23,890 bases of DNA from Lysobacterales bacterium UBA2790 (GTDB lineage: Bacteria; Pseudomonadota; Gammaproteobacteria; Xanthomonadales; Xanthomonadaceae). Positions 1 through 8,513 of this stretch are shown here, one piece after another. The number at the start of each line of letters is the position of its first letter. The first letter of the stretch is position 1. Below the pieces are notes generated by a model. The model saw nothing but the letters and a program-made list of their open reading frames with translations, ran no database searches and had not been told where the DNA came from. The DNA is taken from assembly GCA_002352135.1 (NCBI GenBank), contig DEHW01000044.1:5479-29368 (forward strand), given 5' to 3'. The position numbers were made by a program, and so were the translations under genes.

Positions 1-200
1 CCGTCGGCGCGCAGCTTCTCGCCAACCCGGAACTCGGCGCGGGTCAACGGCGCGGTATCCATCGCATACTGGCGAACCACGCCACTTCCGGTGAAAACGA
101 TCTGCACGCTGCGGCCAATCAGGCGCATCACCGTGCCCAGGCCGAGCTCGGGCTCGGCAGTCGACAGCCAGCGCTGTCCGGGAACAAAGAGGGAATTCAT
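1..200 (-). CDS. rapA: RNA polymerase-associated protein RapA, N-terminal fragment
   Basis: Reading leftwards from an ATG at 198-200, the frame stays open to the window edge and gives about 66 residues. The start reads MNSLFVPGQRWLSTAEPELG and continues with GLGTVM, then RQYAMDTAPLTRAEFRVGEKL. This matches the N-terminal domain of E. coli RapA (GQRWISDTESELGLGTV, then YARSDSPVTRV and F.PGD) closely enough for a confident call by memory of that family. RapA is a Swi2/Snf2-type ATPase that binds RNA polymerase and helps recycle it after transcription. Only the N-terminal (Tudor-like) part is here; the ATPase motifs lie outside the window. It is divergent from the kinase gene, with 224 bp between the starts. 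A TAAAAT box on the minus strand at 207-212 lies very close to the ATG, so a short or leaderless transcript is possible but unproven. Confidence 0.85.
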   Translation of the reverse strand, partial: MNSLFVPGQRWLSTAEPELGLGTVMRLIGRSVQIVFTGSGVVRQYAMDTAPLTRAEFRVGEKLRAD

Positions 201-374
201 CGCTGCATTTTACGTTGCGTCGCGCGCAGTGGCGAAACTCTTCTCTGCCCGCAGCAGCTGTCCAGATACAGATAGAGATAAGACACTGGCCCGCGTCGCG
301 ATCCGAGCATGGGTCGGCGTGCAGACGCATTTTCACAAGCGTGAGCCAATCGACCGCTGGATGGCCTTGAACGG

Positions 375-401
375 TTTACACTTTGGAACATTTTGTAAAG
401 A
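375..401 (+). promoter_or_regulatory. Weak candidate promoter for the kinase gene
   Basis: TTTACA (375-380) resembles a -35 box, and TAAAGA (396-401) a poor -10 box, with a short 15-nt spacer. If used, transcription would begin about 15-20 nt before the GTG at 425, which favours that start over the TTG at 383. The match to sigma-70 consensus is weak. The rest of the 201-424 divergent intergenic region holds GATA-rich short repeats around 273-287 and no other clear signal. Confidence 0.22.
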
Positions 402-424
402 TTCCGGCAACTGCAGGGTGGGCA

Positions 425-2923
425 GTGATCGAGGTCAGCGGCTATCAGGTCATTGAGCAGATTGGGCGCGGCGGCATGGCGACGGTTTACCGTGCGCGTC
501 AGGTGCTGCTGGATCGTGAAGTCGCGCTCAAGGTGCTGGCACCCGAATTGGCGCGCGACTCCGCGCAAGCTGCACGCTTCCTGCAGGAAGCGCGTGTGCT
601 CGCCGCCATGCAGCATCCGGCCATCGTGCCGGTCTACGACGTCGGCGTGACCGACGCGGGCCTGCACTATTTCTCGATGCAATTGTTGACCGGTGGCGAT
701 CTGGCGCAACGCATTCGCGCGGGACTGCCGGGCGACAGCCTCTATCGCATCATCCGCATGCTCTGTGCAGCGCTGGGTTACGCACATTCACGCGGGTGCG
801 TGCATCGGGACGTCACCCCCAGCAATGTGCTGTTCGACGCCAATGAGCGACCCGTATTGACTGACTTCGGCATCGCCAAAGCGGCGTTCGGCTCCGCCGG
901 GCTGACCGCCGAGGGATTCAGCATCGGCACCAGTCGCTACATGAGTCCGGAGCAGGCGCGAGGCATGGCCGTCGATGCCCGCTCGGACATCTACAGCTTC
1001 GGCGTGATCCTTTACGAGATTCTGACCGGCCAGCCGCCCTTTCCGGGGACGGATGCGTTTGCGGTGGCGTACGCACACGTCAACACGCCGATACCCCCGC
1101 TGAGCGAAGCACAGGCTCGCTGGCGGCCTGTCATCGAAGGCTGTCTCGCCAAAGCACCCGAACAGCGTTTCCCCAACTGTGCCGAATTGCTGCGCGCCAT
1201 TGATGTAGTGATTGGCAAACGTCCGGTCGAACACACGCCGATTCCACCACCAGCACGAACGGTCAGCGGCGGCACCGCGGCGGCGGCGGTGGCTGCATTG
1301 CCAACTCCCGCGACACCACCATCACCGGTACCGCCGCCGCGCGAAACCGTCGAACCAACCCGTATTCGCCCAGCCGTCGGCGAAGTGGTCACCGCACCAA
1401 CCCGGGCGCAAGCGCCAATCAGCAGCCAACCCGCGCCTCCGACGAAGCCCACAACGGGCAATTCAACGCCATCGCCAGCGCGCTTGCTTGGCCTGCCAAG
1501 GTGGCTGTTGGGGTCCGCTTCTGCCTTGGCGCTGCTGCTCGTTGTCGGCGTGACCTGGTGGCTTGCCCGCCCGGAAGGCACGGCAGAAACCGGAGCGCGC
1601 CTGACGGCGACATCACCCGCTGCCGTCAGCGCCGAAACGAACTCTGCAAGTCCACCGCGTCGACCACCGGAGACCAGCCTGGATCGCATCGGTCTTGCGG
1701 AGGCCGAAGCCCGCGACGAAAGCAACAACGACAGCGCTGAAATCGAGCAGGTCGCCGAGAGTATCGCTTTGGACAGCCTGCCGACGGTGCGCGACCCGGT
1801 GATCGATTTTCTCGCCATGGGCCGCGCGAACCTTGAGGCAGGACGCTGGGTGGAGCCGCCGCAACGCAATGCGTTGGACCGTTGGCGTACGGTATTCCTC
1901 ATTGAGGCGGACAACGCCAACGCCATCGACGGATTGCGGTCGTTGGCGGACGCCTGCGCCGACAAGGCCGAGACCGAGCGCGCCGACATCCCGGCCTGGT
2001 TGAATGGCCTGGATTGCCTGCGCAAGGTCGCCGCCAGCCATCCCGCACTGCAAGACAATGCAAGCCGCGCTGATACGCTGCTGAAGCAACGTGAAGAAGA
2101 ACTGCTTCAGCAAACCGAGCAAGCCATTGCGCAATGGGATCGCACGGCGGCCGAACAGGCGCTGCAAACCCTAACGGCCATCGGCAGCAGTCACCCACGT
2201 TTGACGGCATTGCAGAAAACCACACTCGGACTCGGCGAGCCCGGCTATGCCTTCCACGACACCCTCGGCAACGGGCACGCCGGACCAGCGCTGCGCGTCG
2301 TCCGTCCGGACCTGGCGATGACCGAGCGCGAAATCACCGTGGGTGAGTTCGCGCAGTTCTGGCGTTCTGCCCAGCGCGCACAGATCGAACTGCCCAGCTG
2401 CCGCGACCGCGAGTCATTCTTCCGCAGCAGCAAGAGCCGCACGTGGCAGGCGCCGGGGTTCACCCAGGACGACAGCCATCCCGTGGTCTGCGTCAATGTG
2501 GCGATGGCCGAAGCCTATGCCGACTGGCTTGGTCAGCAGACCGGACAGCGTTACCGATTGCCCTCCCGTGCCGAACTGGGCGGACTACTGCCGAAGCGCT
2601 CTGCCTGCAGCGACAACCGGCGGGACGCCCAAGCACATCGTGGCTGGGAAGCGCGCGACGCGGCGAATTGTGACGATGGCGCGGCATGGACACGTCCAGT
2701 CAGTGCTGGCACGACCGGCGCCCACGGGCTGCGTGGACTGGATGGCAATGTCCGCGAATGGCTCAGCGACTGCGCCAACAGCCAGTGCTCGGAGCATGTT
2801 GCTCTGGGCGCAAGCTGGTACTCCGCCGAAAGTGAAACGTTGACCGCAGGCTTTGCAGCCGAGCCGGGCTTCAATACCATCGGAATCCGTCTGGCGCGGG
2901 AAATCCGTGCGCCGGCGCGTTGA
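425..2923 (+). CDS. Transmembrane Ser/Thr protein kinase with periplasmic FGE-sulfatase-like domain
   Basis: This 832-residue protein has four parts. Residues about 7-270 are a Hanks-type kinase: glycine loop IGRGGMATV at 13-21, ATP-binding Lys36, catalytic loop HRDVTPSN at 127-134 and DFG at 147-149, followed by SPEQ. Residues about 275-355 are a Pro/Ala/Thr-rich linker. A membrane segment spans about 360-381. The outer part has a helical stretch and then an FGE-sulfatase (SUMF1-like) domain from about 615 to the end, recognised by YRLPSRAE, GLRGLDGNVREW and the final IGIRLARE. By family knowledge the kinase phosphorylates Ser/Thr in the cytoplasm and the outer domain would be a sensor. Two oddities stand out: Thr131 replaces the usual catalytic-loop Lys, and the FGE-like domain lacks the Cys pair near its C-terminus needed for formylglycine formation. 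GTG 425 was chosen over TTG 383 because AGGG precedes it and because kinases of this type begin just before GYxxxxxIGRGG. The FHA gene follows 50 nt later. Confidence 0.9.
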   Translation: MIEVSGYQVIEQIGRGGMATVYRARQVLLDREVALKVLAPELARDSAQAARFLQEARVLAAMQHPAIVPVYDVGVTDAGLHYFSMQLLTGGDLAQRIRAGLPGDSLYRIIRMLCAALGYAHSRGCVHRDVTPSNVLFDANERPVLTDFGIAKAAFGSAGLTAEGFSIGTSRYMSPEQARGMAVDARSDIYSFGVILYEILTGQPPFPGTDAFAVAYAHVNTPIPPLSEAQARWRPVIEGCLAKAPEQRFPNCAELLRAIDVVIGKRPVEHTPIPPPARTVSGGTAAAAVAALPTPATPPSPVPPPRETVEPTRIRPAVGEVVTAPTRAQAPISSQPAPPTKPTTGNSTPSPARLLGLPRWLLGSASALALLLVVGVTWWLARPEGTAETGARLTATSPAAVSAETNSASPPRRPPETSLDRIGLAEAEARDESNNDSAEIEQVAESIALDSLPTVRDPVIDFLAMGRANLEAGRWVEPPQRNALDRWRTVFLIEADNANAIDGLRSLADACADKAETERADIPAWLNGLDCLRKVAASHPALQDNASRADTLLKQREEELLQQTEQAIAQWDRTAAEQALQTLTAIGSSHPRLTALQKTTLGLGEPGYAFHDTLGNGHAGPALRVVRPDLAMTEREITVGEFAQFWRSAQRAQIELPSCRDRESFFRSSKSRTWQAPGFTQDDSHPVVCVNVAMAEAYADWLGQQTGQRYRLPSRAELGGLLPKRSACSDNRRDAQAHRGWEARDAANCDDGAAWTRPVSAGTTGAHGLRGLDGNVREWLSDCANSQCSEHVALGASWYSAESETLTAGFAAEPGFNTIGIRLAREIRAPAR

Positions 2924-2973
2924 TTGGCCAACACCACCAACCTCTTTTTCTCGACTCGACAGGCAGACCCTCC

Positions 2974-3762
2974 ATGAAGCTGATCTTCCCCAATGGTGAA
3001 CATGGTGCCGTGTTGCTCAGCGCCGGACGCAATCGGCTGGGTTCCAGCGAACAGGCACTGATCCGACTGCAAGCGGCGGGCATCCAGGCAGAGCACTGCG
3101 AGCTGGAGTTGTCTGGCAGCACCGTCACCGTGCGCCTGGGTGCTTCGCATGGCGTGGTCAGCGTGAATGGTCAGACGGCCGTGGATGGTCATGTGCTGCA
3201 TCCGGGCGACGCGTTCGCCGTGGCGGGCGTCGCTTGCCGGCTGGTGGCGGTTGAACGCGCTGCCTCCGTGTCAGCGCCGAAGCCCGCACAGGTCGATGAC
3301 AGCGGGGCAACCCGTGTACGCGCTGCGTTGCCCAAGTACGTGCTGCGTGGCGTGTCTGGCGCGACCTTCGGCAAGACCTTTCCGGTGGTTGCTCCCACTG
3401 TCATCGGTCGCCAACACGATTGCGACATCGCCATCGCCAGCGAGGAAATCTCGCGTCGCCATGCGCAGGTCAAACCCACACCTGATGGTCTATTGGTCGA
3501 AGATCTGGGGTCGTCCAACGGCACCTACATCAATGGTTCGCGAGTGCAGAGCGGACTGCTGAAGGCAGGCGACGAACTACGTCTGGATGCAGTGCGCTTC
3601 ATGCTCGTCGTGCCAGGAAAAGAGATCCCCAGTGCCGCCCCCTCTGCGCCCGCAGCGGCCGCCGCGCCGAAAGAAAGCGCAGGCAAAGGCGGCCTGATTG
3701 CTGGCGTGGTTATCGGCGTCGCCGTGATCGCCGCGGCCGTCTATTGGTTTGCACTGCGCTGA
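2974..3762 (+). CDS. Tail-anchored FHA-domain protein
   Basis: The 262-residue protein carries a canonical FHA domain at about 120-210: IGR at 144-146, SRRHA at 160-164 and the phosphothreonine-binding SSNGTY at 180-185. An N-terminal region (about 5-95) with GRNRLGS and HPGD-like segments looks like a degenerate second FHA fold. After an Ala/Pro-rich linker, residues about 239-261 form one hydrophobic segment ending in ALR, so the FHA part should face the cytoplasm with a C-terminal membrane anchor. FHA domains bind phosphothreonine peptides. Its position 50 nt after the kinase gene on the same strand suggests one transcript, with the FHA protein reading kinase-made phosphothreonine. ATG 2974 is preferred to the in-frame TTG at 2920, which would overlap the kinase stop; no strong ribosome-binding site is visible for either. 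Binding to this kinase is inference. Confidence 0.88.
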   Translation: MKLIFPNGEHGAVLLSAGRNRLGSSEQALIRLQAAGIQAEHCELELSGSTVTVRLGASHGVVSVNGQTAVDGHVLHPGDAFAVAGVACRLVAVERAASVSAPKPAQVDDSGATRVRAALPKYVLRGVSGATFGKTFPVVAPTVIGRQHDCDIAIASEEISRRHAQVKPTPDGLLVEDLGSSNGTYINGSRVQSGLLKAGDELRLDAVRFMLVVPGKEIPSAAPSAPAAAAAPKESAGKGGLIAGVVIGVAVIAAAVYWFALR

Positions 3763-3795
3763 CCCAGCGCGCGGAATGCGCTTCGCCTGCTGCGA

Positions 3796-5217
3796 TCACC
3801 GCACAGGCGCCATCTCCAGCGTGCGCAAGTATGGCGGCGAACCTGGATAGGACAGACCGGTCAGCAGACTCCAGCCAGCCTTGGTCAAGGCGCGTTGCGC
3901 AGCAACGCTGATCTGGCCATTGCTGATGACGCTGCGCTGCGGGTGCGACCAGAGTGCTTGTTGACCAAACCAACGCGCAGTGTCGGCGGTCCAGCTCAAG
4001 AGGTCGACCGGCAAAGGCAGGATGCGCTCGCCATCTGCCGTTTCAAAGCTGAGCACCGCGCCCAAACCCATCCATCGACCTCCCGCGACGCGCTCGCCGA
4101 GGTAGGCTTGTGTGAGTTTCAGTGTGTTCACCACGTAACGCGCCTCCACCTCGTTCTGCGCCATCAGTGCGGTTTCCAGCACATCGCTGCAGCCGGCGGA
4201 AAGGTCCATCTCGGCAATTCGATCCGTCAACTCGGTTTGCAAGGTAGGCGAGAAGCGAGCGAAATTCAGGAACTGGTAGCGCAGTTCCCCATCCACACAA
4301 TGTGGCGCCAAGGCTTCGTCGTTGCGTCGCCGCAAGTCCTCGGGTGGCAGCTCCAATACCACACGATTGACGGTGCTGGCGGTATCCAGGGTGGCGCTGA
4401 CCAACGGATCCAGCAGACTCATCGCCTGACCAATGCCGAGCTTGCCCACGGTCGCTGACCAAGCCAACCGATCAAGGCGCTCGCGCAACAGCGGATTGCC
4501 CGAGTACGGATCAACACCAAGCCTCGCCGCCAGCGCGCGTTTGGCCGCACCGAATCCCAGCTCGCTCTTGGCCAGTCGCCCGACTTCTTCGCTCAGGTTT
4601 CCGAACCAACTGTCTTCTTCCGTCTCTGGTCTGCGTGTCGCGGTCAGCGGCGCATCGGCAGCGTCGTAGGGCGATCCGTCGTGACTGATGCGCTGATCTG
4701 CCCGCGAACCGAGCCGCTTGGCCTGTTGCGCCAGCTTGATCGCCCGTTCGCTGAAAAAACGCCAGATGCCGCCGGGCAGCCCGCGTAGCGTGGTTTCCGG
4801 CTCACGCGCGACATTCACCACCGCACGCACGGGGGCCGCCACGGCCATCGCACCGCTCTTCACCAAGGCTTCCGTGACCGATTCACTGTAAAGCGCTTCC
4901 AAGGCGGGAATTTCGCTCACCCGGATGGCCAGCAGTTCCACACTCTCGGCACGCAACTCACCCCAGCGCGTTTCGATGACAAAGCTGGCCTGGAACCCAT
5001 GCACCGTCGCGCTAGGGCGAACCCGGTATCCGGGCCCATTCAACAATGCCGGGATGACCAGATCCGCGGCCGCCAGCGTCGGTTCCGACTCGAAGTTCCC
5101 GGTCTCGGCAATCGCCTCGACCACCGCCTCATCGCCCGCCCAAGCCGTCGCCATGGCCACACCCAGGCAACAGGCGCAAAGCACTCTCACAGCCAACTGC
5201 ACACCACCTTGCCGCAC
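3796..5217 (-). CDS. Secreted protein of unknown function
   Basis: This open frame of up to 473 codons has an N-terminal signal peptide: [19 protein letters not shown], with probable cleavage after the AWA. The rest is soluble in appearance, rich in Ala, Leu, Glu and Arg, with no membrane helix or motif I can assign to a family. The exact start is open. The frame begins at GTG 5217, inside the end of tdh, but an AAGGTGG about 7 nt before TTG 5196, and further GTG codons at 5202 and 5190, make a start at 5190-5202 equally likely. That would shorten or nearly remove the overlap with tdh. It lies downstream of tdh on the same strand, so co-transcription is likely, and it converges on the FHA gene across 33 bp. 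Codon usage resembles the neighbours, which argues for a real gene. Periplasmic location is inferred from the signal peptide. Confidence 0.75.
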   Translation of the reverse strand: MRQGGVQLAVRVLCACCLGVAMATAWAGDEAVVEAIAETGNFESEPTLAAADLVIPALLNGPGYRVRPSATVHGFQASFVIETRWGELRAESVELLAIRVSEIPALEALYSESVTEALVKSGAMAVAAPVRAVVNVAREPETTLRGLPGGIWRFFSERAIKLAQQAKRLGSRADQRISHDGSPYDAADAPLTATRRPETEEDSWFGNLSEEVGRLAKSELGFGAAKRALAARLGVDPYSGNPLLRERLDRLAWSATVGKLGIGQAMSLLDPLVSATLDTASTVNRVVLELPPEDLRRRNDEALAPHCVDGELRYQFLNFARFSPTLQTELTDRIAEMDLSAGCSDVLETALMAQNEVEARYVVNTLKLTQAYLGERVAGGRWMGLGAVLSFETADGERILPLPVDLLSWTADTARWFGQQALWSHPQRSVISNGQISVAAQRALTKAGWSLLTGLSYPGSPPYLRTLEMAPVR

Positions 5218-6221
5218 TGACCGGACTCCATCAGATCGAACCCGCGCTGAAATTCATCAATTGGCAGCTGATGCGTCAGCACCTTCTGCAACGGAAAACC
5301 GGTCAGCACCATCTGGGTCATCTTGTACCAGGTCTCATACATCTTGCGACCGTAGATGCCTTGCAAGGTCAGGCCCTTGAAAATGATCCGGTCCCAATCG
5401 ATACCCGCACCCTTGGGCAGGATGCCCAGCAGGGCGATCTTGCCGCCGTGGTACATGCAATCAAGCATGTCGTCGAAGGCGCGCGGATTGCCGCTCATCT
5501 CCAAGCCCACATCGAAGCCTTCCATGTGCAGGTCTTTCATCACCTCTTTCAGCGAGGTATGCGCGACATTCACGACGCGTGTCGCGCCCATGTCGGCAGC
5601 CAGTTTCAAGCGGTAGTCGTTGACGTCCGTGACCACCACATTGCGTGCACCGATGTGCTTGCAGATACCCGCCGCGATGATGCCAATCGGCCCGGCACCG
5701 GTGATCAGGACATCCTCGCCGATCACGTTGAACTCCAACGCGCAGTGCGCGGCGTTGCCATAGGGATCGAAAAACGCCGCCAGCTCGCTGGATATCTGGT
5801 CGGGAATCGGCCACAGATTGGAGGCGGGCACCGCGACATACTCGGCAAAGGCACCGTTGCGATTCACCCCGATGCCCACCGTATTGGGGCAAAGATGCTG
5901 TTTGCCCGCACGGCAGTTGCGACAGACACCGCAAACGATGTGGCCTTCCGCGCTGACCCGTTGCCCCACCTGGTAGCCGGTGACTGCGTTGCCCAGTTCG
6001 ACAATGCGACCGACGAACTCGTGCCCGATGACCAAACCTGGACGAATCGTGCGCTGACTCCACTCATCCCACTTGTAGATGTGCAGGTCGGTGCCACAGA
6101 TCGCGGTCTTCTCCAGCTTGACCAGCACCTCGTTGGGACCGATCTGCGGAATCGGCACTTCCTCCATCCAGATGCCCTTGCTGGCCTCACGCTTCACCAG
6201 TGCTCTCATCAGATTGGCCAT
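5187..6221 (-). CDS. tdh: L-threonine 3-dehydrogenase
   Basis: The 344-residue zinc-dependent medium-chain dehydrogenase oxidises L-threonine to 2-amino-3-ketobutyrate with NAD+. Similarity to E. coli Tdh runs the whole length: [12 protein letters not shown], the catalytic zinc Cys42 in [24 protein letters not shown], the structural-zinc cysteines in [11 protein letters not shown], the Rossmann motif [12 protein letters not shown], and [16 protein letters not shown] 6221 is chosen because GGAG lies 8 nt upstream; an in-frame GTG at 6230 and an ATG at 6209 are alternatives. Its usual partner kbl (2-amino-3-ketobutyrate CoA ligase) is not adjacent. Instead a secreted protein of unknown function overlaps its 3' end. 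The gene is divergent from the GT41 gene, with 119 bp between the starts. Confidence 0.95.
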   Translation of the reverse strand: MANLMRALVKREASKGIWMEEVPIPQIGPNEVLVKLEKTAICGTDLHIYKWDEWSQRTIRPGLVIGHEFVGRIVELGNAVTGYQVGQRVSAEGHIVCGVCRNCRAGKQHLCPNTVGIGVNRNGAFAEYVAVPASNLWPIPDQISSELAAFFDPYGNAAHCALEFNVIGEDVLITGAGPIGIIAAGICKHIGARNVVVTDVNDYRLKLAADMGATRVVNVAHTSLKEVMKDLHMEGFDVGLEMSGNPRAFDDMLDCMYHGGKIALLGILPKGAGIDWDRIIFKGLTLQGIYGRKMYETWYKMTQMVLTGFPLQKVLTHQLPIDEFQRGFDLMESGQCGKVVCSWL

Positions 6222-6249
6222 TGCTACCACTCCACAGGCGGGGGCGCGC

Positions 6250-6255
6250 AGTATA
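6250..6255 (-). promoter_or_regulatory. Candidate -10 box for tdh
   Basis: On the minus strand TATACT (5 of 6 consensus bases) lies 28 nt before the tdh ATG, a sensible distance for a short leader. No convincing -35 box is found 16-18 nt further up. The same 119-bp divergent region contains two copies of ATTGCCG (6291-6297 and 6303-6309), with a weak CATACC (6326-6331) that could serve the GT41 gene on the other strand. Confidence 0.3.
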
Positions 6256-6340
6256 GAACCGCCGAGCTGAGTCGAACCCTACGGGAGCTCATTGCCGGTG
6301 CAATTGCCGCCGCAGAGATCACTCGCATACCCTGCGACGC

Positions 6341-8446
6341 ATGAGCACCTCCACGTCTCCGAGTATTGAACTTGCCGAGTCCCTGCTACGTCAGGGTCGA
6401 TGGCGACAGGCCAGTGACATGGCGCGGCTTAGTTCGGGCGATCCACAAACCGCGCTTCGCGCACGGATCGTGCTCGCCAATGCGGCGATGCAACTCGGGG
6501 AACATGCAGAAGCCGTCATCCATTTCCGCGCTTTGCAGGCCGCCATGCCGACCCATGCAGGTGTTCGCGCTGCGCTGTCGATGGCCATCAACAATGTGGG
6601 CGCGCGCCATTGGCAGGCGGGCGATAAAGGGCGAGCGGAAGACTGCTATCGCGAAGCACTCGGCGTGAACGAACGCAATGCGACGGCATGGTTCAACCTG
6701 GCCGCACTGTTGCATGCGCGCCGCGAATTCAGCACCGCCGCCGACGCGTATGCGGCCTGTTTCGAGGCCGCACCAGAGCACTTCGAGGCTGGCTTGCAAG
6801 GTGCCATCTGTCAGCGACTTCGTGGCGAAGCAGACGAAGCTCGACGTCGCTTGGCGCAAGTCGAGATTGCCCGTTGCACCCCCGAGCAGGCCCTACGGCT
6901 GGGAATGGAATGGATGCAATTGGGCGACCCGACGCGAGCCAACGCCGCGCTCGCGACGGGCCGCGCAGAAGCGACTCCACCGCAATGGCTGCAACTGGCA
7001 CGATCTGCGGTGGACTGTGGCGATGTCCTTACTGCGCGCCAGAGTGCCAGAGCAGCCTGTCAGCGCAGCGATGATGTGCGAATCCAGCTCGCATCCTCGC
7101 TCGTCGCCTCGCTCGTCTTGCCCAAAGTTCCGGTAGATGTCCATGAGATCGCCCAGTCTCGCGTCGACTTTGCGGCCGGATTGGACCAATTGAGCAGCAC
7201 CTGGAATGCCCAGCGACTTGCTCATGGCGGTGCCACGCTGGACGATCTCGCGCACCGCCATATGGAGCTCGCCTATTTCGGCGAAGACGACTTGCTGCTC
7301 GCGACCCGGTTTGGTGACTGGTATGCCGATGCAGCCGCGACGCTGGCGAATCTGCCCGCGCTGCCGCCTCCCGTGTCTGGACGGATCGCGTTGGTATCCG
7401 CGCATTGGATGCTGGGCACCGTGGCAGCCTATTTCGGCAGTTGGATTCAAGCGCTGCGTGACGCGGGCTGGGAAGTCGATCTGGTCCATCTTGATCAGGC
7501 CACCGACCCGCAGACCGACGCGCTGGCGGCTTCCGCCAGTCATTTTCTGCACCTGCCAGGACCACTCGACAGCGTGGTCCGCGCGCTTCGCGAACGCGCA
7601 CCAGCGATCATCCTCTATCCTGAAATCGGGCTGAGCCCGCGTGTTCACGCCCTGGCCGCTTTGCGCCTTGCGCGAACGCAGATTGCCGCGTGGGGACACC
7701 CCGTCACCAGCGGCCTGCCGACCATCGACTTCTGGCTGAGTTGCGCGGAGATGGAGCCCGCCAGCCCGCAGCGACACTATCGTGAAACGTTGCAGCTGCT
7801 GCCGGGTCTTGGCACCTGCTATCCGATACCGACACGGGTGCCCGTCACAACCAGATCCGACCTCGGCTTACCTCAAGGGCGTCACCTGTATGTCGTTCCC
7901 CATGCCGCGGTCAAGATTCATCCTGACTTGGACACCTTGCTCGTTCGAATTGCAGCAGGCGATCCTCTGGCGCAATTTCTGCTGTTTGCCGACGGAACAC
8001 CCGCGCTCACGGTCCGCCTGCAACAACGGCTCACGCGCTGCTTCGACACAGCCAAACTTCAGTTGACTGACCACGTGCGATGGCTGCCGCGGGCCAATCC
8101 GGAGCAGTTCCGCAAAATACTGGGGGTGAGTGACGTGATGTTGGACGCGGTGCGGTTCTCGGGTGGCAATACCTCGCTGGACGCCATCGCGCAGGGATTG
8201 CCGTTGGTGACGCTGCCCGGTGAATTCATGCGTAGCCGACAGTCGGCCGCCATGCTGAGGCGATGCGGCGTACCAGAACTGATTGTCGCGACCCCCGACG
8301 ACTATGTGGCCACTGCGGTGGACATCGCGTGCAACGCAGATCGCGCACGGGATTTGCGCCAGCGCTTGCACCACGGCGCCGCCGGGCTGTTCGACGACCC
8401 GCAGCCACTTGCTGCGTTGCTGAACTGGATTTCGCAACTGCGCTGA
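6341..8446 (+). CDS. TPR-containing GT41 (O-GlcNAc transferase-like) glycosyltransferase
   Basis: The protein has 701 residues. The first 270 or so are helical repeats of TPR type (for example NATAWFNLAALLHARREFST, followed by AADAYAACFEAAPEH). The C-terminal half is a GT41 catalytic region: QIAAWGHPVTSGLPTIDFW from residue 447, Lys525 in AAVKIHPD at the place of the UDP-binding Lys of human OGT, and SGGNTSLDAIAQGLPLVTLP from 607. Known members transfer sugars from UDP or GDP donors to Ser/Thr of proteins, usually in the cytoplasm. The loop that normally reads SxDFxxH is SAHWMLGTVAAYF here, so the family's conserved His appears to be missing. No signal peptide is seen. It lies 67 nt before folC on the same strand and diverges from tdh; neither neighbour hints at a target protein. 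The fold assignment is firm; donor and acceptor are unknown. Confidence 0.9.
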   Translation: MSTSTSPSIELAESLLRQGRWRQASDMARLSSGDPQTALRARIVLANAAMQLGEHAEAVIHFRALQAAMPTHAGVRAALSMAINNVGARHWQAGDKGRAEDCYREALGVNERNATAWFNLAALLHARREFSTAADAYAACFEAAPEHFEAGLQGAICQRLRGEADEARRRLAQVEIARCTPEQALRLGMEWMQLGDPTRANAALATGRAEATPPQWLQLARSAVDCGDVLTARQSARAACQRSDDVRIQLASSLVASLVLPKVPVDVHEIAQSRVDFAAGLDQLSSTWNAQRLAHGGATLDDLAHRHMELAYFGEDDLLLATRFGDWYADAAATLANLPALPPPVSGRIALVSAHWMLGTVAAYFGSWIQALRDAGWEVDLVHLDQATDPQTDALAASASHFLHLPGPLDSVVRALRERAPAIILYPEIGLSPRVHALAALRLARTQIAAWGHPVTSGLPTIDFWLSCAEMEPASPQRHYRETLQLLPGLGTCYPIPTRVPVTTRSDLGLPQGRHLYVVPHAAVKIHPDLDTLLVRIAAGDPLAQFLLFADGTPALTVRLQQRLTRCFDTAKLQLTDHVRWLPRANPEQFRKILGVSDVMLDAVRFSGGNTSLDAIAQGLPLVTLPGEFMRSRQSAAMLRRCGVPELIVATPDDYVATAVDIACNADRARDLRQRLHHGAAGLFDDPQPLAALLNWISQLR

Positions 8447-8513
8447 GCACCATCGATTGCGTCAAATCGACAGCCTGCCTACCCTGCACGCCCGCGATGT
8501 CCTCGATGCCACC

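Noticed and set aside
383..424. TTG at 383 as the kinase start
   Set aside because: The added 14 residues have no family support and would overlap the only candidate promoter; GTG 425 has a better upstream signal.
2281..2911. FGE/C-type-lectin fold as a diversity-generating retroelement target
   Set aside because: No reverse transcriptase, template repeat or adenine-rich variable repeat is present in the window.
5271..6344. 357-codon + strand open frame opposite tdh
   Set aside because: Antisense shadow of tdh with no recognisable motif; the His/Gln/Asp-rich composition follows from the opposite strand.
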